From Wenzhouxiangella sp. (lineage in GTDB: Bacteria; Pseudomonadota; Gammaproteobacteria; Xanthomonadales; Wenzhouxiangellaceae): 35,533 nucleotides of DNA. Position numbers and translations under genes: made by a program. The notes under the pieces are model-generated. The model was given only the letters and a program-made list of their open reading frames with translations. It ran no database searches and was not told the DNA's origin. The stretch is from NCBI GenBank assembly GCA_007119095.1, contig SKQI01000248.1, forward strand, positions 1 through 35,533, read 5' to 3'. Of the stretch, positions 33,832 to 35,533 are shown piece after piece (position 1 is the first letter of the stretch; each line of letters begins with the position of its first letter).

Positions 33832-34992
33832 TCATCGTTGAATCCAGCTTGCGGGGTTGATTGGCTGACCATCCCGACGCAGTTCAAAATACAGCCCGGT
33901 CTGTCCGGCGCCGCCGGAATCTCCCACCGTGGCAATGACTTCCGATGGGCGAACCCAGTCGCCAACATCGCGCAGCAGGGCCTCGTTGTGCGCATACAGC
34001 GACATGAAGCCATCACCGTGCTCAAGGATCAAAATCAGCCCGTACCCGCGTAGCCAATCGGCATAAGCGACTCGGCCGTATGCCACCGCCAACACCTCGG
34101 TGCCGGCCGGTGCGTCGAACAGCCATCCATTCCAGACCAGGTCGCCGCTGCGACGCTCTCCAAAGCTCCGCTGTACGCGGCCCCTGGCTAGCGGCGCCGG
34201 CAATTGTCCGCGCAGCTCAGCGATCGGGACCACTTCGGCCTCCGGTGGAATGTCGGCCAGGGCCTGGGCCAGCTCATCAATCAGCTCGGCTAAGTCGGCG
34301 GCTGCCGTTTCCAGCGCAGTCAGCTCTTCCTGGCGCGTTCGAATGCGCTGTTCCAGTTGCGACAGTGCCTGCTGGCGCTCGTCTCGGGCGCGCTCGCTGC
34401 GCTCGATATCCCGAGTCTGCTGCTCGGCCAGTGACTGCAGTTCGGCCTCGCGCTCAACCACGGCCTGGCGATTGGCTTCCAGGGCATCCATGGAAAAAGC
34501 CAGTTGCTCGATGGCCCGCAGCCGCGACCGGGTCAGATAGCCATGGTAGGCAAGGCTGCGGTTGATCGGTCGGGGGTCATCCTGTCCCAGGATCAGGCGC
34601 AGCCGCGATGGGTTCCCCTGCCGATAGGCAATGGCAAGCTGCCCTCCCAGCAAGCTGCTGTTGTCATCGATCTGCTCCTGCAACCGGGATTGTTCAGTGC
34701 CCAAACGGGCGAGCTCTGTGCGCTGGCTGTCGATCAAGGCCAGAGTCTGGCGGCGGGCGCGCTCTGCCGCCGAGACCTCACGCTCGCTGTCAGCCAGCTG
34801 GTCAAGCACGGCATCGCGCTCGCCCAGCGCCGCGCCCAGCCGCTGGCGGATCGCCTCGATCTGCCCCCGCATTTCGTCGAGTTGCGCTTCCAGCGCTTCG
34901 CGATCGGTCGTCTCGGCGCGGCACGCCGACGCCGGCAGAATCGTCGACAGCGCGGTGACGATCAGAGCCAGGGCAAGCGCAGAATGACGCAC
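33832..34992 (-). CDS. envC: Murein hydrolase activator EnvC
   Basis: 386 residues: signal peptide (about 1-26), long coiled coil (about 28-250), C-terminal LytM/M23 domain (about 265-385). The LytM domain lacks the first zinc-binding His (VWNGWLFDAPAGT) though the YAHNEALL histidine is kept, the degenerate state expected of an amidase activator acting in cell separation. Lies 10 nt after gpmI. Confidence 0.9.
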   Translation of the reverse strand: MRHSALALALIVTALSTILPASACRAETTDREALEAQLDEMRGQIEAIRQRLGAALGERDAVLDQLADSEREVSAAERARRQTLALIDSQRTELARLGTEQSRLQEQIDDNSSLLGGQLAIAYRQGNPSRLRLILGQDDPRPINRSLAYHGYLTRSRLRAIEQLAFSMDALEANRQAVVEREAELQSLAEQQTRDIERSERARDERQQALSQLEQRIRTRQEELTALETAAADLAELIDELAQALADIPPEAEVVPIAELRGQLPAPLARGRVQRSFGERRSGDLVWNGWLFDAPAGTEVLAVAYGRVAYADWLRGYGLILILEHGDGFMSLYAHNEALLRDVGDWVRPSEVIATVGDSGGAGQTGLYFELRRDGQPINPASWIQR

Positions 34993-35002
34993 CGCCAGAC
35001 GA

Positions 35003-35533
35003 TTAGCGCAGCAAGGACTGTCCGCTCATCGCTTCCGGCGCTTCCAGGCCCAGCAAATCGAGCATGGTGGGGGCCAGGTCACGCAGGCTGCCCTGTTCGG
35101 CCAGCGCTGTCTGTCGGGGGCCGACGTATACCAACGGCACCAGGTTGGTGGTATGCGCGGTATGGGCCTGGCCGTTGCTCGGGTCGGTCATCTGCTCGAC
35201 GTTGCCGTGGTCGGCCGTAATCAGCAATTCCCCACCGGCCTCGTGAGTCGCCGCGACCACGGCGCCAAGCAGTTCATCCACCGCCTCAACGGCGGCCACG
35301 GCAGCGTCGAACTTGCCCGAGTGACCGACCATGTCAGGGTTGGCGACATTGGCCACGATCACATCGTACTGTTCGCCCTTGATCGCTTCGACCAGGCGAC
35401 GCGTCAGTTCCGGCGCACTCATCTCCGGCTGAAGATCATAGGTGGCCACCTTCGGCGAGGGAATCAGTTCACGATCTTCGCCATCGAATACGGTCTCTTC
35501 ACCACCGTTGAAGAAGTAGGTCACGTGCGCATA
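35003..35533 (-). CDS. gpmI: 2,3-bisphosphoglycerate-independent phosphoglycerate mutase (partial, 5' end outside window)
   Basis: Glycolytic enzyme interconverting 3- and 2-phosphoglycerate with two manganese ions. Only the last 176 residues are present, reading in frame from the window edge (YAHVTYFFNGGEE). Metal-site motifs VANPDMVGHSGKFDA and ITADHGNVEQM and the C-terminal LRDLAPTMLDLLGLE are visible. First known gene of the envelope set reading leftwards. Confidence 0.95.
   Translation of the reverse strand, partial: YAHVTYFFNGGEETVFDGEDRELIPSPKVATYDLQPEMSAPELTRRLVEAIKGEQYDVIVANVANPDMVGHSGKFDAAVAAVEAVDELLGAVVAATHEAGGELLITADHGNVEQMTDPSNGQAHTAHTTNLVPLVYVGPRQTALAEQGSLRDLAPTMLDLLGLEAPEAMSGQSLLR

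Noticed and set aside
1..35533. CRISPR arrays, tRNA or rRNA genes, phage or transposase genes, defence islands
   Set aside because: No direct-repeat array, no tRNA-like cloverleaf noticed, and every sizeable frame is accounted for by other genes.

Overview
The window looks like ordinary chromosome of a high-GC gammaproteobacterium, most like the Chromatiales/Xanthomonadales (Lysobacterales) side of the class. This rests on gene order and protein families only: fabF-pabB-pabC-mltG-tmk-holB-pilZ, gpmI-envC-ctpA-yibQ, and a coxB-coxA-cox11-coxC cluster preceded by a DUF2244 gene. No rRNA, tRNA, CRISPR array, phage module, transposase or integrase gene is visible. Coding density is high and many genes overlap by 4 nt (ATGA or GTGA).

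Layout. 1-6225 (+): the end of fabF, an intrinsic terminator, then pabB-pabC-mltG-tmk-holB-pilZ (p-aminobenzoate synthesis, murein lytic transglycosylase, dTMP kinase, clamp-loader delta prime, PilZ). 6236-7387 (-): class V aminotransferase. 7388-7883: the only gene-free stretch above 300 bp, mostly filled by a 303-bp inverted-repeat element with internal hairpins. 7884-8987 (+): dinB. 9053-10741 (-): fadD. 10895-16304 (+): a tightly overlapping trio of a GCS2-type ligase fused to two CBS domains, a small NTF2-like lipoprotein and an Lhr-type helicase. 16270-21421 (-): aa3/caa3-type cytochrome c oxidase cluster DUF2244, coxB (with heme c domain), coxA, a 48-residue one-helix protein, cox11 and coxC, closed by a good intrinsic terminator. 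21650-24808 (+): putA. 24843-28466 (+): gspA-gspB-rhomboid-DUF1820. 28540-31789 (+): exported unknown protein, AbgT transporter, sulfotransferase. 31771-35533 (-): gpmI (partial), envC, ctpA and a divergent polysaccharide deacetylase, a cell-envelope set.

Nothing in the window is clearly a new defence or mobile system. The points most worth following are the 303-bp inverted-repeat element upstream of dinB, the ligase-CBS fusion and its overlapping operon partners, the 48-residue protein inside the cox operon, the gspAB-rhomboid operon lacking other type II secretion genes, and some palindromes at promoter or terminator positions. All calls are from reading the sequence; no database search was run.
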